Source of the DNA: Aeromonas sanarellii
Lineage (GTDB): Bacteria > Pseudomonadota > Gammaproteobacteria > Enterobacterales > Aeromonadaceae
Assembly: GCF_000820085.1 (NCBI RefSeq)
Contig: NZ_CDBN01000007.1
Coordinates: forward strand, 1-64,000
Length of the DNA stretch: 64,000 nucleotides
Direction: 5' to 3'
The notes beneath the pieces are model-generated. The model had not been told where the DNA came from. It was given only the letters and a program-made list of their open reading frames with translations, and did no database searches. Position 1 is the first letter of the stretch. Each line of letters opens with the position of its first letter. Positions 7,179-16,075 of this stretch are shown piece by piece. A program made the position numbers and the translations under genes.

Positions 7179-9302
7179 TTATTGCTGTCGGCCGGCGAAG
7201 ACCACCACCACCTTGTCTTCCCCCTTCTCCCGCACGAAGCCGTAGGGGGCATCGGACAGCTTCTTGTGGCTGCCCGCCGCAATGGCCGGATGGGCGGCGC
7301 GGAACTGGCCTAGCCGTTGCCAGTGTTTGACCAGCTCGGCCTTCTCACCGCTCCCCAGCTCCTGCCAGTTCATGTCCGAGCGCACGCTCTGATCGAACAC
7401 GCCGCCATCCTTGGCGAGCCCGCGTCCCGACTCGTCCCCGTAGTAGATCTGGATGCCACCCGGCAGCATCATGAAGCTGCTCGCGACCCGGCGCTGCAGC
7501 GCCACGTCCTGGTAGTCGCCGAAGAAGAGCTTGGTGTCGTGGGAGCTGATGTAGCTCAGCACGTTGAACTCGGGATCCTGGTTGATGCGGCTGGCGTAGC
7601 CGGCATAGGTGGGTTCGGCCCCCGCCATGCACTGGGCCTGGGGCAGGGCGAACTCCCGCTGATAGTCGAAGTTGATCAGGGAATCGAAGCCGTTCTGGTA
7701 CCAGAAATCCTTGGCGACCCCGTGATCCCACACCTCGCCCACCATGTAGAAGGGGAGGTCGTCGAGCTTCTTGGTCGGGTTGGCAGCCTTCCACTCCTTG
7801 AGCGCCGTCGTCCCCGCCTCCTTGAGCTTGGCCCAGACGGCGGGCTCCAGGTGCTTGACGGTGTCGGCCCGGAAGCCGTCGATGCCAAAGCGACGCACCC
7901 AGTCGGTGTGCCAGGCGATGAGATAGTCGCTCACGGTGGCGTTGGGCAGGGCCTTGGCCCTGGTGTCTTTTTTCGCGGCCAGCAGCGGCGGCAGGCCCAC
8001 CGGTTTGGTGGATTCGGTCAGGAAGTCCGGCAGCCCGGCCACCGAGCCGGTGACGTCGTCGGTGCCGGGCTGGGGATAGCCGGGCAGACCGGCCCGCACC
8101 CAGTCGGGCCCCCACCACTTGCTCCACTCGCTGGACTGGTAGTCGATAAACTGGTTGTAGCCATGCCAGTTGAGGCCGCCGCTCGGGCGCCATTCGTTCC
8201 AGCGGGTCGGCAACTTGCCGGTGTTCTGGGTGAGATCGGTGAGCCCCAGATCCTGCAGATCCGCCAGGGTGGCGTAGCCCGCGTGGTTCATCACCACGTC
8301 CAGGATGATCCGCATGCCGCGCTTGTGGGCCTCGTCCACCAGGGCCTTCAGGCTCTCCTCGTCGCCGTAGTTGGGGTCAATCCTGGTGAAGTCCAGCGCC
8401 CAGTAGCCGTGGTAGGCATAGAAGGGGAAGTTGCCCTGCTCGCCACCGCCGATGAAACCGTGCACCTGCTCCACCATGGGGGTGATCCAGATGGCGTTGA
8501 TGCCGAGCTGCTTGATGTAGTCGAGCTTCTCGGTCAGCCCCTTGAAGTCGCCGCCATGCCAGGTGGCGACTTCGTCCTGGCCATCCTTCTGGCGGCCGAA
8601 GCTGTGATCATTGCTCGGATCGCCGTTGTGGAAGCGGTCGGTCAGGAGGAAATAGACGCTCGCCTGATCCCAGCTGAAGGGCTCGGTCTTGGCGGCCTTG
8701 ACCGGCTCTAGCAGCAGCAGGCCGCCGCTCTCCTTGCTCGGCGTCAGGGTCAGCTTGCCCCCCTTGACCACCCCTTCCTGGCCGGAGTAGGCGTCCCGCA
8801 GCCGGGTGCCGTCTGGCCAGACCCCCTTGAGTGAGGTCGTCACCGGGCCGCCATCCCAGCTGATGCAGGGCTCTGTCGGGGGCTGGCGTTTGAACTCGCT
8901 CTTTTTGGTCGCCCGCAGCACCTTGAGGCTGGGGGTATCCGGGTTGAAGGTGAACTCGTAGTCCCCCGCCAGCATCACCCTCAGATTGAAGCTCGCCCCC
9001 TTGCTGCACTTGTTCATGGGCTGGGCGGTGCCGAAGGGGAGCGGCTTGGCCTCGGTCGGCCCGAAGCTGGTGCCGCAGCTGTTGCCGGCATCGCTGATGC
9101 GGATCTGGTGGCTGCCCTTGTCCAGCCTGTGGGTCAGGGTGACGGTGCCCTTGTCCAGCGCCAGCGCCTCGGCCACCGGTTTGCCATCCACATGGAGATA
9201 GACCTCGGGGGCGGCCAGCGCCTGGCCGGCGAACAGTGGCGTGGCCAGCACGGCGAGCCACAGGGCTGATGGACGGAGATCGAGACGAGACGAGGAGCGC
9301 AT
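7179..9302 (-). CDS. malS: Periplasmic alpha-amylase MalS
   Basis: A 707-residue GH13 enzyme that cleaves internal alpha-1,4 bonds of maltodextrins in the periplasm. A signal peptide covers residues 1-30 (ending AGQALA). An N-terminal Cys-containing domain (about 31-215) precedes the TIM-barrel catalytic domain beginning SVYFLLTDRFHNGDPSNDHS. Catalytic residues are visible: nucleophile Asp480 in GFRADTVKH, acid/base Glu523 in MVGEVWDHG and Asp589 in SSHDTKLF. Length and order match E. coli MalS (676 aa), with shared blocks such as YGFVREKGEDKVVVVFAG at the end. Start 9302 has AAGGA seven bases upstream and gives a clean signal peptide; ATG at 9356 would add 18 residues. No other maltose genes are adjacent. 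Confidence 0.92.
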   Translation of the reverse strand: MRSSSRLDLRPSALWLAVLATPLFAGQALAAPEVYLHVDGKPVAEALALDKGTVTLTHRLDKGSHQIRISDAGNSCGTSFGPTEAKPLPFGTAQPMNKCSKGASFNLRVMLAGDYEFTFNPDTPSLKVLRATKKSEFKRQPPTEPCISWDGGPVTTSLKGVWPDGTRLRDAYSGQEGVVKGGKLTLTPSKESGGLLLLEPVKAAKTEPFSWDQASVYFLLTDRFHNGDPSNDHSFGRQKDGQDEVATWHGGDFKGLTEKLDYIKQLGINAIWITPMVEQVHGFIGGGEQGNFPFYAYHGYWALDFTRIDPNYGDEESLKALVDEAHKRGMRIILDVVMNHAGYATLADLQDLGLTDLTQNTGKLPTRWNEWRPSGGLNWHGYNQFIDYQSSEWSKWWGPDWVRAGLPGYPQPGTDDVTGSVAGLPDFLTESTKPVGLPPLLAAKKDTRAKALPNATVSDYLIAWHTDWVRRFGIDGFRADTVKHLEPAVWAKLKEAGTTALKEWKAANPTKKLDDLPFYMVGEVWDHGVAKDFWYQNGFDSLINFDYQREFALPQAQCMAGAEPTYAGYASRINQDPEFNVLSYISSHDTKLFFGDYQDVALQRRVASSFMMLPGGIQIYYGDESGRGLAKDGGVFDQSVRSDMNWQELGSGEKAELVKHWQRLGQFRAAHPAIAAGSHKKLSDAPYGFVREKGEDKVVVVFAGRQQ

Positions 9303-9454
9303 AGGCCATTCCTTGAGCTGAGTGGGGTCCGTTGAGGCACTCATTCTAGGGGCCATGATGCCGGGCTTGGACCGGCAAAATGCCGATTTGTGACGTCAGT
9401 TCAAATGGTTACGTTTTCAAGAATGGAAAAGTGTGAAGCGGGTGTCGCGCCCAT

Positions 9455-9480
9455 GAAAAAAGCCGGTCAGTTGACCGGCT
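9455..9480 (-). terminator. Terminator of the glycan-modification operon
   Basis: AGCCGGTC-AACT-GACCGGCT followed by six T (read leftward). It lies 20 bp past the last gene of the operon. A canonical intrinsic terminator. Confidence 0.88.
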
Positions 9481-9499
9481 CGTTGGCGTTCGGGGCTCG

Positions 9500-10666
9500 T
9501 CACACGGTGAAGAACTTGAAGTTGACGAAGGCCACCGCGATGAAGGAGGCGACCATGCCGCTGATGCAGAGCACTGCCGGACGGATGGCGGGCCAGCGAT
9601 GGGCCAGCAAGATGATGGCCAGCAGGGTCGGGTAGAGGCCGAACATGTAGCGCGGCATGGCGTTGAGGCCGGTCATCAGCGGTATGGTGGTACAGATGAA
9701 CATCAGGGTCGCCTCGGCCCAGCGTTTCTGGCTGAACAGGTAGCCGTTCAGACACCAGCCGAAGATCACCATGATGGAGAGGTAGGCCTTGCGACCGCCC
9801 AGCTCGAAGCCGCTCAGCCACCAGTCCAGCGGGCTGTCCATGTAGCGGCCCCAGGCGACCTGGATGTGCTTGAAGGCGAGCGCATCCCCGGTCAGGTGGT
9901 AGAGGTAGACCATGTAGGAGAAGAGGCCGAGGGGGATGAGCCAGAGGGTGAATACCACCTTGAAGGCCCGCTCGGTGAAGCGGAAGAACTCGCGCCAGCC
10001 GTAGGCCTGCAGGGCCAGGATCAGCACGGGGAACACCATCATGACCCCCAGATTGCGGGTCGCCGAGATGAAGATGCCGAGGAAGGCGACCATCAGCCAC
10101 TGCTCGCGATAGGCGAACAGGAACATCCCCAGCATCAGCGCCATGAACATGGGCTCGGTGTAGCCGGAGACGAAGTAGGCGGAGAAGGGGGAGAAGGCCA
10201 GCAGCCAGACCCCGAAGCGGGCGGTCTCATCCCCCAGCTTGAGCTGGCGCAACACCAGCAGCATCAGGGGCAGGCTGATGAAGAAGGCGAGGTTGGCCAC
10301 CAACATCAGGCCGATGAGGCTCTCGATGTTGAGCAGGCTGGAGAGCCCGCCGGCGAGCATGGGATAGAGCGGCATGAAGGCCCAGTTCGCCGCATTGCCC
10401 TTGCTGAGCCAGCGCGGATAGAGGTCGTAGCCGTTCTCTATGATGCGCTGGAACCAGACGCAGTCGAACTGGCAGTAGGCCTGCAGCGGGCCTATGTCGG
10501 TGGTGCCGTAGAGCTGGACGCCGAAATAGCCCATGCCGTACAGCGCCACCCGGCTCAGCACGAAGGCGGCGACGATCATCAGCCAGTCGCGGCCGCTGAT
10601 GCGCAGTGACGGGCGATAGGGGAGTGCAGCCCCGGTTGACGGGGCAGTATTGGTCATATCATTCAT
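9500..10666 (-). CDS. Polytopic membrane glycosyltransferase-like protein (PIG-V/GtrC-type position)
   Basis: A 388-residue protein with about ten hydrophobic helices. A short luminal-type loop near the N-terminus has an acidic/aromatic motif (CQFDCVWFQRIIENGYD) like the DxxW...GY loop of PIG-V-type mannosyltransferases, which use polyprenyl-phosphate sugars outside the membrane. It is the last gene of a four-gene leftward operon; its ATG overlaps the gtrA-like stop by one base (TGATG). In the classical gtrABC arrangement the third gene transfers the sugar to the acceptor, and position here suggests the same. Donor sugar and acceptor (O-antigen, capsule or protein) are unknown. Confidence 0.7.
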   Translation of the reverse strand: MNDMTNTAPSTGAALPYRPSLRISGRDWLMIVAAFVLSRVALYGMGYFGVQLYGTTDIGPLQAYCQFDCVWFQRIIENGYDLYPRWLSKGNAANWAFMPLYPMLAGGLSSLLNIESLIGLMLVANLAFFISLPLMLLVLRQLKLGDETARFGVWLLAFSPFSAYFVSGYTEPMFMALMLGMFLFAYREQWLMVAFLGIFISATRNLGVMMVFPVLILALQAYGWREFFRFTERAFKVVFTLWLIPLGLFSYMVYLYHLTGDALAFKHIQVAWGRYMDSPLDWWLSGFELGGRKAYLSIMVIFGWCLNGYLFSQKRWAEATLMFICTTIPLMTGLNAMPRYMFGLYPTLLAIILLAHRWPAIRPAVLCISGMVASFIAVAFVNFKFFTV

Positions 10667-11037
10667 CAGGCAAAAACCCAGACGCGGGAGAGAACGTAGG
10701 TGAGCACGGTGACGGTCAGGGTGGCGATCACCACCGGCAACAGGCCGGAGAGACCGGCAAACAGCAGACCGCTCAGGATGAGGTTACGCACCGCCAGGGA
10801 GAAGAGGGCCACCAGCAGGAACTTGCTGGCGGCACCCTGTTTCTGGAAGGTGATGTAGCGGTGGCCGAAAAACGAGAACCAGAACGCCACGGCAAAGGCC
10901 AGGGTCGTGACCAGGTGCTCGGAGATGGCGGGCCAGGTATGGAACAGGGCGACTGAGGTGCCCAGATCGACGAGGGTGGCCCCCCCGCCGACGAAACCGA
11001 AGCGCACCAGCCGCCAGAATTCCTCGCGGGAGATCAT
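10666..11037 (-). CDS. GtrA-family membrane protein (putative polyprenyl-phosphate-sugar flippase)
   Basis: A 123-residue protein with four hydrophobic helices, typical of GtrA (about 120 aa). Family marks include VRFGFVGGGATLVDLGTSV near the start and a basic/aromatic SFFGHRYITF loop in the middle, with LTYVLSRVWVF at the end. GtrA proteins are thought to flip undecaprenyl-phosphate-linked sugars to the periplasm. The start overlaps the stop of the GtrB-like gene by ATGA, and its own stop overlaps the next start, so the three genes are translationally coupled. Confidence 0.88.
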   Translation of the reverse strand: MISREEFWRLVRFGFVGGGATLVDLGTSVALFHTWPAISEHLVTTLAFAVAFWFSFFGHRYITFQKQGAASKFLLVALFSLAVRNLILSGLLFAGLSGLLPVVIATLTVTVLTYVLSRVWVFA

Positions 11038-12050
11038 TGGGGCGTCGGCTCCTGGTCATTCTGCTGGCCGTCGGCAGCCTGCGGTTTGTCCGCCTCGGGC
11101 CGGGCATACTGGCCGTAGACTCCCTCGATGAGGTAGACGGGGCGCTGCTTCACTTCCACGAACATGCGGCCTATGTACTCCCCGATGATGCCGAGCGACA
11201 GCAGCTGGATGCCGCCGAGGAACAGCATCACCGACATCAGGGAGGCGTAGCCCGGCACGTCGATGCCGAAGAACAGCACCTGGGTGATGATCTTGAGGAT
11301 GTAGAGGAAGGCGATCAGGGAGACGCCGACCCCCACGTAGCTCCACACCCGCAGCGGCCAGCTGGAGAAGCTCATCAGGCCGTCGAGGGCGAAGTTCCAC
11401 AGCTTCCAGTAGTTGAACTTGGTCTCGCCGGCGTGGCGGGCGGGGCGCTCGTAAGGGACGCCGACGGCGCGGAAACCGGCCCAGGCAAACAGCCCCTTCA
11501 TGAAGCGGTTGCGCTCGGGCAGCAGCTTGAGGGCCTCGACCACCTTGCGATCGATGAGGCGGAAGTCGCCGGCGTTCTCCGGCAGCTTGGTGCTGGTGGA
11601 GAGCGCGTTGAAGAAGCGGTAGAAGCCGCCGGCGGTCAGGCGCTTCATGGGGGTGTCGGCGCTGCGATCCACCCGGATGCCGTAGACGGTGTCATAGTCA
11701 CCGGTCTGCCACAGCTTGACGAACTCCAGGATGAGGGCAGGGGGATCCTGCAGATCCACGTCCATGGGGACGATGGCGTCGCCCTTGGCCTGGTGCAGGC
11801 CGGCGGTCATGGCCGCCTCCTTGCCGAAGTTGCGGGCCAGGTTGACCAGGGTGACGCGGGGATCGCGGGCGATGGCCTGCTCGACCACTTCGCGGGTGCG
11901 GTCACGGCTGCCGTCGTTGACGAACACGATCTCAAGCCGGTCTTTGAGGGGGGCCAGTTCGTTGTCTATCGCGCTGATGAAGGCGTCTATGCTCTCTTCC
12001 TCGTTGTAAACGGGCACGACCAGAGAGAGTCGAAAATCGGCATGCGACAT
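11034..12050 (-). CDS. GT2 polyprenyl-phosphate glycosyltransferase (GtrB/ArnC/DPM1-like)
   Basis: A 338-residue enzyme. The GT-A catalytic domain (about 1-230) has LSLVVPVYNEEESI, the nucleotide-binding VNDGSRD, the metal-binding DVDLQDPP and a ARNFGKEAAMTAG segment. It is followed by two C-terminal transmembrane helices (about 235-300) and a cytosolic tail. The family transfers a sugar from a nucleotide donor to undecaprenyl phosphate at the inner face of the membrane. With GtrA and the polytopic protein downstream it makes a plausible three-step pathway: charge lipid, flip, transfer. The sugar cannot be deduced. The C-terminal 25 residues are Gln/Pro-rich and disordered-looking. Confidence 0.9.
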   Translation of the reverse strand: MSHADFRLSLVVPVYNEEESIDAFISAIDNELAPLKDRLEIVFVNDGSRDRTREVVEQAIARDPRVTLVNLARNFGKEAAMTAGLHQAKGDAIVPMDVDLQDPPALILEFVKLWQTGDYDTVYGIRVDRSADTPMKRLTAGGFYRFFNALSTSTKLPENAGDFRLIDRKVVEALKLLPERNRFMKGLFAWAGFRAVGVPYERPARHAGETKFNYWKLWNFALDGLMSFSSWPLRVWSYVGVGVSLIAFLYILKIITQVLFFGIDVPGYASLMSVMLFLGGIQLLSLGIIGEYIGRMFVEVKQRPVYLIEGVYGQYARPEADKPQAADGQQNDQEPTPQ

Positions 12051-12106
12051 GTGAACTTCCTTATTGAAAGAATTATTTTATAAAACAGCTTGTTGAGTCT
12101 TCAGCT

Positions 12107-12661
12107 TCACTGAGCGACGGTCAGGCGCACCGACTGGACGTTGAGCGGTGTCGGGGCGGAGAGCGCCAGGAAGTTGGGGTGCTTGGGATCGGCGGTCAGG
12201 GAGTCTCCCGGCAGGCTGAGGCGGATCTCGTTGATGCCCGCCTTGGCCAGCTTGACCGTGGTGGTGAAGTCATGACCCAGGGCCACCTTGAGCAGGGCGC
12301 CGGCCTCGGGGCTGTTGATCCTGGCCTGGATGGTGAGCTGCTCCGGTTGGGCCTGCTGCTTGGGCAGCACGAAATAGAGCCCGCCCTGACCGCTCAGCTC
12401 GGTGCCTTGCTCGCTCGGCTTCTTGGCCCAGCCTTCGCTGGAGAGGAAGCGGCTCGGCTTGGTCAGGTTGAGTTCGTTGCCCGGCTGGTAGGTCATGCTG
12501 GAGTTGTGCTCCCAGAAGCGGGTCTTGCCTTCCAGGTAATAGAGCTTGTAAGCCAGGCTCACGTTGGGGTGAGCGGCCAGGTAGAGGGTGTACAGGTAAA
12601 AACCGCTCAGTGCCAGGATGGCAGCCAGAAAACCGAACTTTTTGTAGGTCATATCACTCAC
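12107..12661 (-). CDS. Unrecognised protein with one N-terminal membrane anchor, first gene of the gtr-like operon
   Basis: A 184-residue protein with a single hydrophobic helix near residues 8-29 and a soluble, probably periplasmic remainder rich in polar and beta-forming residues (GLYFVLPKQQ, LTIQARINSP). I do not recognise a family. A carbohydrate-binding or jelly-roll-like fold is conceivable but not shown. It lies 56 bp upstream of the GtrB-like gene on the same strand with no terminator between, so it is probably co-transcribed and part of the same glycan-modification process. Start is GTG at 12661 or ATG at 12652; neither has a strong Shine-Dalgarno. Confidence 0.6.
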   Translation of the reverse strand: MSDMTYKKFGFLAAILALSGFYLYTLYLAAHPNVSLAYKLYYLEGKTRFWEHNSSMTYQPGNELNLTKPSRFLSSEGWAKKPSEQGTELSGQGGLYFVLPKQQAQPEQLTIQARINSPEAGALLKVALGHDFTTTVKLAKAGINEIRLSLPGDSLTADPKHPNFLALSAPTPLNVQSVRLTVAQ

Positions 12662-12961
12662 TCGACGCCCGACAGATTGGTAGGCAGATTTCGCGCATAT
12701 GCTAATCCAATTGCAAAAAAAGCATAGTGGATCACAAAAATATATTTGCTCACATATTAACCCTTGATTTCCCTGCTCTCCAAGCGGTTTTGGGCTCGTT
12801 CGTCACCGCTGTTTTCCGGGGAGCCTGTGCACCGCCGCCTGGCTGCCCTGGCCGTGCTCCTCTCAGGCAAACGGCTGATATTTATCATCCTTGTGGCAGG
12901 ATCTGTCGCCATTTCGCCCAGGCACCGTTAAGATGGCTTGTCCCGCCGTCAAGGATGACTC
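12662..12961. other. Divergent intergenic region, AT-rich on the left half
   Basis: 300 bp between the gtr-like operon (leftward) and the solute-binding protein gene (rightward). The segment 12690-12770 is clearly AT-rich (AAAAAAAGCATAGT, AAAAATATATTTGC) against a GC-rich chromosome and probably carries the operon promoter. I see no ORF with a convincing start, no terminator and no recognisable operator. Confidence 0.5.
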
Positions 12962-13729
12962 ATGAGACTGCTATCTCTGTGCGTGCTCTGCTGCCTGCCC
13001 CTGCAACCCCTGTGGGCGCAATCCCTCTGTCCTTCCCCGCTGCGCGTCGGTTTCGACGACTGGCCCCCCTATCACTATTACCAGCAGGATGGCGACAAAC
13101 GACGGCTGCGCGGCTTTGCGATCGACTATCTCAACGCCATCTCGGCCCGGCTGGGATGCCGCCTCCTCTATGTTGAGCGACCCTGGAAACGGGGGCTGCA
13201 CGATCTGGAGCTGGGGCGGCAGGACATCGCCATGGAGGCCTACTTCTCCGAGGACAGGGCGCGTTATGCCTGGTTCTCCATCCCCTACAATCCCGGCAGG
13301 ACGGCGCTCTGGGTGCGCAAGGCCGGCACCGGCGATGAAGCGGATCTGGAGAGCTGGCTGGCCCGGGGGCACCGACTGGGGGTCACCCGGGACTACTACT
13401 ATGGCGCCGAGATCACCGAGCTGCTGCGCCGCTACCCTGATCAGGTGAGCGCGGTCAACGATGTGCAGAATTACCGCAAGCTGGTGCTGGGCCGGATAGA
13501 CGGTTTTCTCGGGGATAGTTTGGCCACGCCCTGGGGTCTGAAGAAAGAGGGGCTGTCGGAGGAGGTGGTCCCTCATGTGATGGGGATCTACGAGACGTCG
13601 ACCTCTTTCATGTTGAGCAAGAAGACGGTATCGAGCGAATTCGTGCAGCGATTCAATCAGGCGATCCTGGCCGTCGGCAAGAGCGGGGAGCATGCACTCA
13701 TCTGGCGACGCTACACCTCCGCCCGCTAG
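12962..13729 (+). CDS. Periplasmic substrate-binding protein, SBP_bac_3 type
   Basis: A 255-residue secreted protein. Signal peptide about 1-20 (MRLLSLCVLCCLPLQPLWAQ). The mature part has the family-3 solute-binding pattern: LRVGFDDWPPYHYY at the start, a FAIDYLNAISARLG helix, QDIAMEAYFSEDRARYAWFS in lobe 1 and a hinge near YRKLVLGRIDGFLGD. Proteins of this type bind polar amino acids or act as periplasmic sensors. No ABC permease or ATPase is adjacent, so it is an orphan that may serve another transporter or a receptor. Start ATG has AAGGA six bases upstream. Confidence 0.8.
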   Translation: MRLLSLCVLCCLPLQPLWAQSLCPSPLRVGFDDWPPYHYYQQDGDKRRLRGFAIDYLNAISARLGCRLLYVERPWKRGLHDLELGRQDIAMEAYFSEDRARYAWFSIPYNPGRTALWVRKAGTGDEADLESWLARGHRLGVTRDYYYGAEITELLRRYPDQVSAVNDVQNYRKLVLGRIDGFLGDSLATPWGLKKEGLSEEVVPHVMGIYETSTSFMLSKKTVSSEFVQRFNQAILAVGKSGEHALIWRRYTSAR

Positions 13730-13820
13730 CAAAGTCGCCGCCATTCCCGCATCATGGGCACTTGACCGTGGCGCCTGACAGGCCGAAGTGAACCGATTTG
13801 AGGCAAGCGTGGTAAGAAGC

Positions 13821-15302
13821 ATGGGTAAGAAGTATTGGTTGGCGTTGGCGAATCTGATCTGGCTCGGCTGCTGGCCGGCTGGCATAGTCCATGCCAACAC
13901 TGAGCAAGCTGTGGTGGCCAGTCCCAGCATCCAGCATGACTGGTATCAGAACAGCACCGCAGAGCTGGCGCGCCAGGAGCTGGAGCAGCAACTGCAGGAG
14001 GCGGTGCTGGCCCAGTTGCACCCGGACTTCTACCGGCTCTGGCAACGGCTGCAGAAGACTCCGGCCGATCGGCGCGGCGCCCTCTATGACGAAGCCTTCG
14101 CCAAGCTGGCCCGCTTCCAGCAGGTCTGGCGGGCCATGGATCTGGTCGCTCGCGAACAGATGCAGACCCAGAAGCTCGATCTGAACCAGCCCCTGGCCCA
14201 TGAGCCGGTCGGTGACAACCTGCTGGATCGGGTCAGGCAGCTCAGACCCCAGGTGGCGGAATACGACGCCGTGCGCGAGGAAGTGCGCAAGTTGCTGGCC
14301 ATGCCCATGGCCAAGCGCTGGCCCAATCTGGAGATGCCGACCCTGAGGGCCGGCGAGAGTTCGGCCGAGCTCGGCCAGATCCGCTCCATCCTGAACGAGC
14401 TGGGGGATGGCGCCCCCAACCACCAGGACAGCACCTATGATCCCGAGACCGAGCAGGCCATCAAGCAGTTCCAGCGTCGTCACGGCCTGACCGCCGACGG
14501 CATCATAGGCCGCCAGACCCGCTCCTGGCTCAATACCGGGCCCGAGGTGCGCGCCAGCCTGCTGGTTCGCAACCTGTGGCGCCGGGATCTGGTGGATCAC
14601 CTCGCCGGTCGCTACGTGCTGGTCAACATCCCGGATTACCGCCTGAGCGTGGTGGAGTCCGGCAGCGAGGTCTTCACCAGCCGGGTCATCGTCGGCAAGG
14701 AGCAGCGGGCCACCCCCATACTCGCGAGCGAAATCCGCTCCATCGTGCTCAACCCTGCCTGGCATGTGCCGCGCTCCATCCTGAGCAAGGACATTCTGCC
14801 GAAACTCGGGCGCGATCCCGCCTACCTGGATCGCGAGCAGTTCGAGGTGATCGACGGCGAGGGCAATCCGGTGCAGTTCAGCGAAGACGGCTGGCACCAC
14901 GCGCTGGCATCCGGCTTCCCCTACCGGCTGCGGCAAAAGCCGGGGGACCACAATGCCCTGGGCCGCTACAAGTTCTACCTGCCGAACAACGACGCCATCT
15001 ACCTGCACTCGACGCCGCGCAAGTCGCTGTTCGAGCAGGGGGCCCGCGCCTTCAGCTCGGGCTGCATCCGGGTTGAACACGCCGACGATCTGGCCGAGCT
15101 GCTGCTGGCGGACTCCCGCTATCAACCGGACAAGGTGGCCAGCATCCTGAAAGAGACCCAGACCAAGTGGCTGCCGCTCAGCACCCCGATACCGGTGTTC
15201 ACCGTCTACTGGAGCAGCTGGATCGACGAGGAGGGACGCCAGCAACTGCGCAACGACATCTACGGATTCGACAGGGTCAGCTATCAAAGCCGCTTGTTGT
15301 GA
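13821..15302 (+). CDS. ldtD: L,D-transpeptidase (LdtD/YcbB-like)
   Basis: A 493-residue periplasmic enzyme that forms 3-3 cross-links in peptidoglycan. Signal-type helix at residues 4-25 (WLALANLIWLGCWPAGIVHA). A helical region follows, then a peptidoglycan-binding domain (TEQAIKQFQRRHGLTADG, about residues 210-235), then the YkuD catalytic domain with its Cys in AFSSGCIRV (Cys415). E. coli LdtD is 615 aa with the same order. An in-frame GTG at 13788 would add 11 residues; ATG 13821 is preferred because the signal peptide is more compact. Next gene is the mepK homologue, the same neighbourhood as ycbB-ycbK in E. coli. Confidence 0.88.
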   Translation: MGKKYWLALANLIWLGCWPAGIVHANTEQAVVASPSIQHDWYQNSTAELARQELEQQLQEAVLAQLHPDFYRLWQRLQKTPADRRGALYDEAFAKLARFQQVWRAMDLVAREQMQTQKLDLNQPLAHEPVGDNLLDRVRQLRPQVAEYDAVREEVRKLLAMPMAKRWPNLEMPTLRAGESSAELGQIRSILNELGDGAPNHQDSTYDPETEQAIKQFQRRHGLTADGIIGRQTRSWLNTGPEVRASLLVRNLWRRDLVDHLAGRYVLVNIPDYRLSVVESGSEVFTSRVIVGKEQRATPILASEIRSIVLNPAWHVPRSILSKDILPKLGRDPAYLDREQFEVIDGEGNPVQFSEDGWHHALASGFPYRLRQKPGDHNALGRYKFYLPNNDAIYLHSTPRKSLFEQGARAFSSGCIRVEHADDLAELLLADSRYQPDKVASILKETQTKWLPLSTPIPVFTVYWSSWIDEEGRQQLRNDIYGFDRVSYQSRLL

Positions 15303-15321
15303 TCCTCGCCACAGAGTGAAG

Positions 15322-15345
15322 AGCCCGGCCTGTGCCGGGCTTTTT
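15322..15345 (+). terminator. Terminator after ldtD
   Basis: AGCCCGGC-CTGT-GCCGGGCT followed by TTTT. Canonical intrinsic terminator 20 bp past the stop. Confidence 0.88.
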
Positions 15346-15421
15346 CATGGGCGTTTGCGGTTTGACAGCGCTTTTCCCGGCAGGTAGTTTCGGCCTCTGT
15401 ATGACATTCATTCACCATGAG

Positions 15422-15982
15422 ATGGACGGACAACGGATGCTGGAACAAGGGATAAGCCGACGCCGTCTGCTGCTGGGAGCCGGTTGCCTGATGGGCACCA
15501 GCCTGCTGTCGTTTCCGGCGGTGGCGAGCCGCAGCACCTCGGGGCGTGAGCTCAGCTTCTTCAACCTCAACACCGGCGAGCGGGTGCGTGCCAGCTACTG
15601 GGAAGATGGCCACTACCTGAGCGACGGTCTGGCGGAGCTCAACCATATCTTCCGCGACTACCGCCGCAACGAAGTGTTCAATATCGACAGGAGGCTGTTC
15701 GATCAGCTGTTCCTGCTGCAGCACAAGCTGGGCCGCAAGGGGGAGATCCAGCTCATCTCGGGCTACCGCTCCCCGGCCACCAACCGGCAGAAGCGGCGCA
15801 AGAGCCGCGGCGTCGCCAAGCAAAGCTACCACACCCTGGGCCAGGCGGTGGACGTGCGCCTGCCAGGCGTGCAGCTGGCCCATTTGCGCAGGGCCGCCTT
15901 GGATCTCAGCGTCGGCGGGGTGGGGTATTACCCGTCCGACAACTTCGTGCACCTAGATACCGGGCCCGTTCGCAGCTGGTGA
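15422..15982 (+). CDS. mepK: Murein endopeptidase MepK (YcbK, DUF882/M15 family)
   Basis: A protein of about 186 residues. It has a twin-arginine-like signal (SRRRLLLGAGCLMG) and the M15-type domain with metal-ligand motifs LISGYRSPATN, AKQSYHTLGQAVDVRLPG and NFVHLDTGP. E. coli MepK cleaves 3-3 and 4-3 cross-links, and its sequence blocks GVAK-SYHT-GQA and GGVGYYP-NFVH-DTGP are matched here. It follows ldtD, the enzyme that makes 3-3 links, so synthesis and hydrolysis genes are paired. A terminator separates them, so they are probably separately transcribed. The start is uncertain: ATG 15401, 15422 or 15437 are all in frame, and none has a strong Shine-Dalgarno. Confidence 0.85.
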   Translation: MDGQRMLEQGISRRRLLLGAGCLMGTSLLSFPAVASRSTSGRELSFFNLNTGERVRASYWEDGHYLSDGLAELNHIFRDYRRNEVFNIDRRLFDQLFLLQHKLGRKGEIQLISGYRSPATNRQKRRKSRGVAKQSYHTLGQAVDVRLPGVQLAHLRRAALDLSVGGVGYYPSDNFVHLDTGPVRSW

Positions 15983-16075
15983 CAGGTGCACAGTGGTGTC
16001 GTATGTCGCCGATGAACGCTGGCAATGAGTGGGGGGCGGCTGCTAGGCTCTGGACTCCAACCAGAGGAGAGAAAG

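Noticed and set aside
9380..9420. CRP site upstream of malS (TTTGA...TCACA)
   Set aside because: The half-sites are separated by seven, not six, bases and the first is imperfect.
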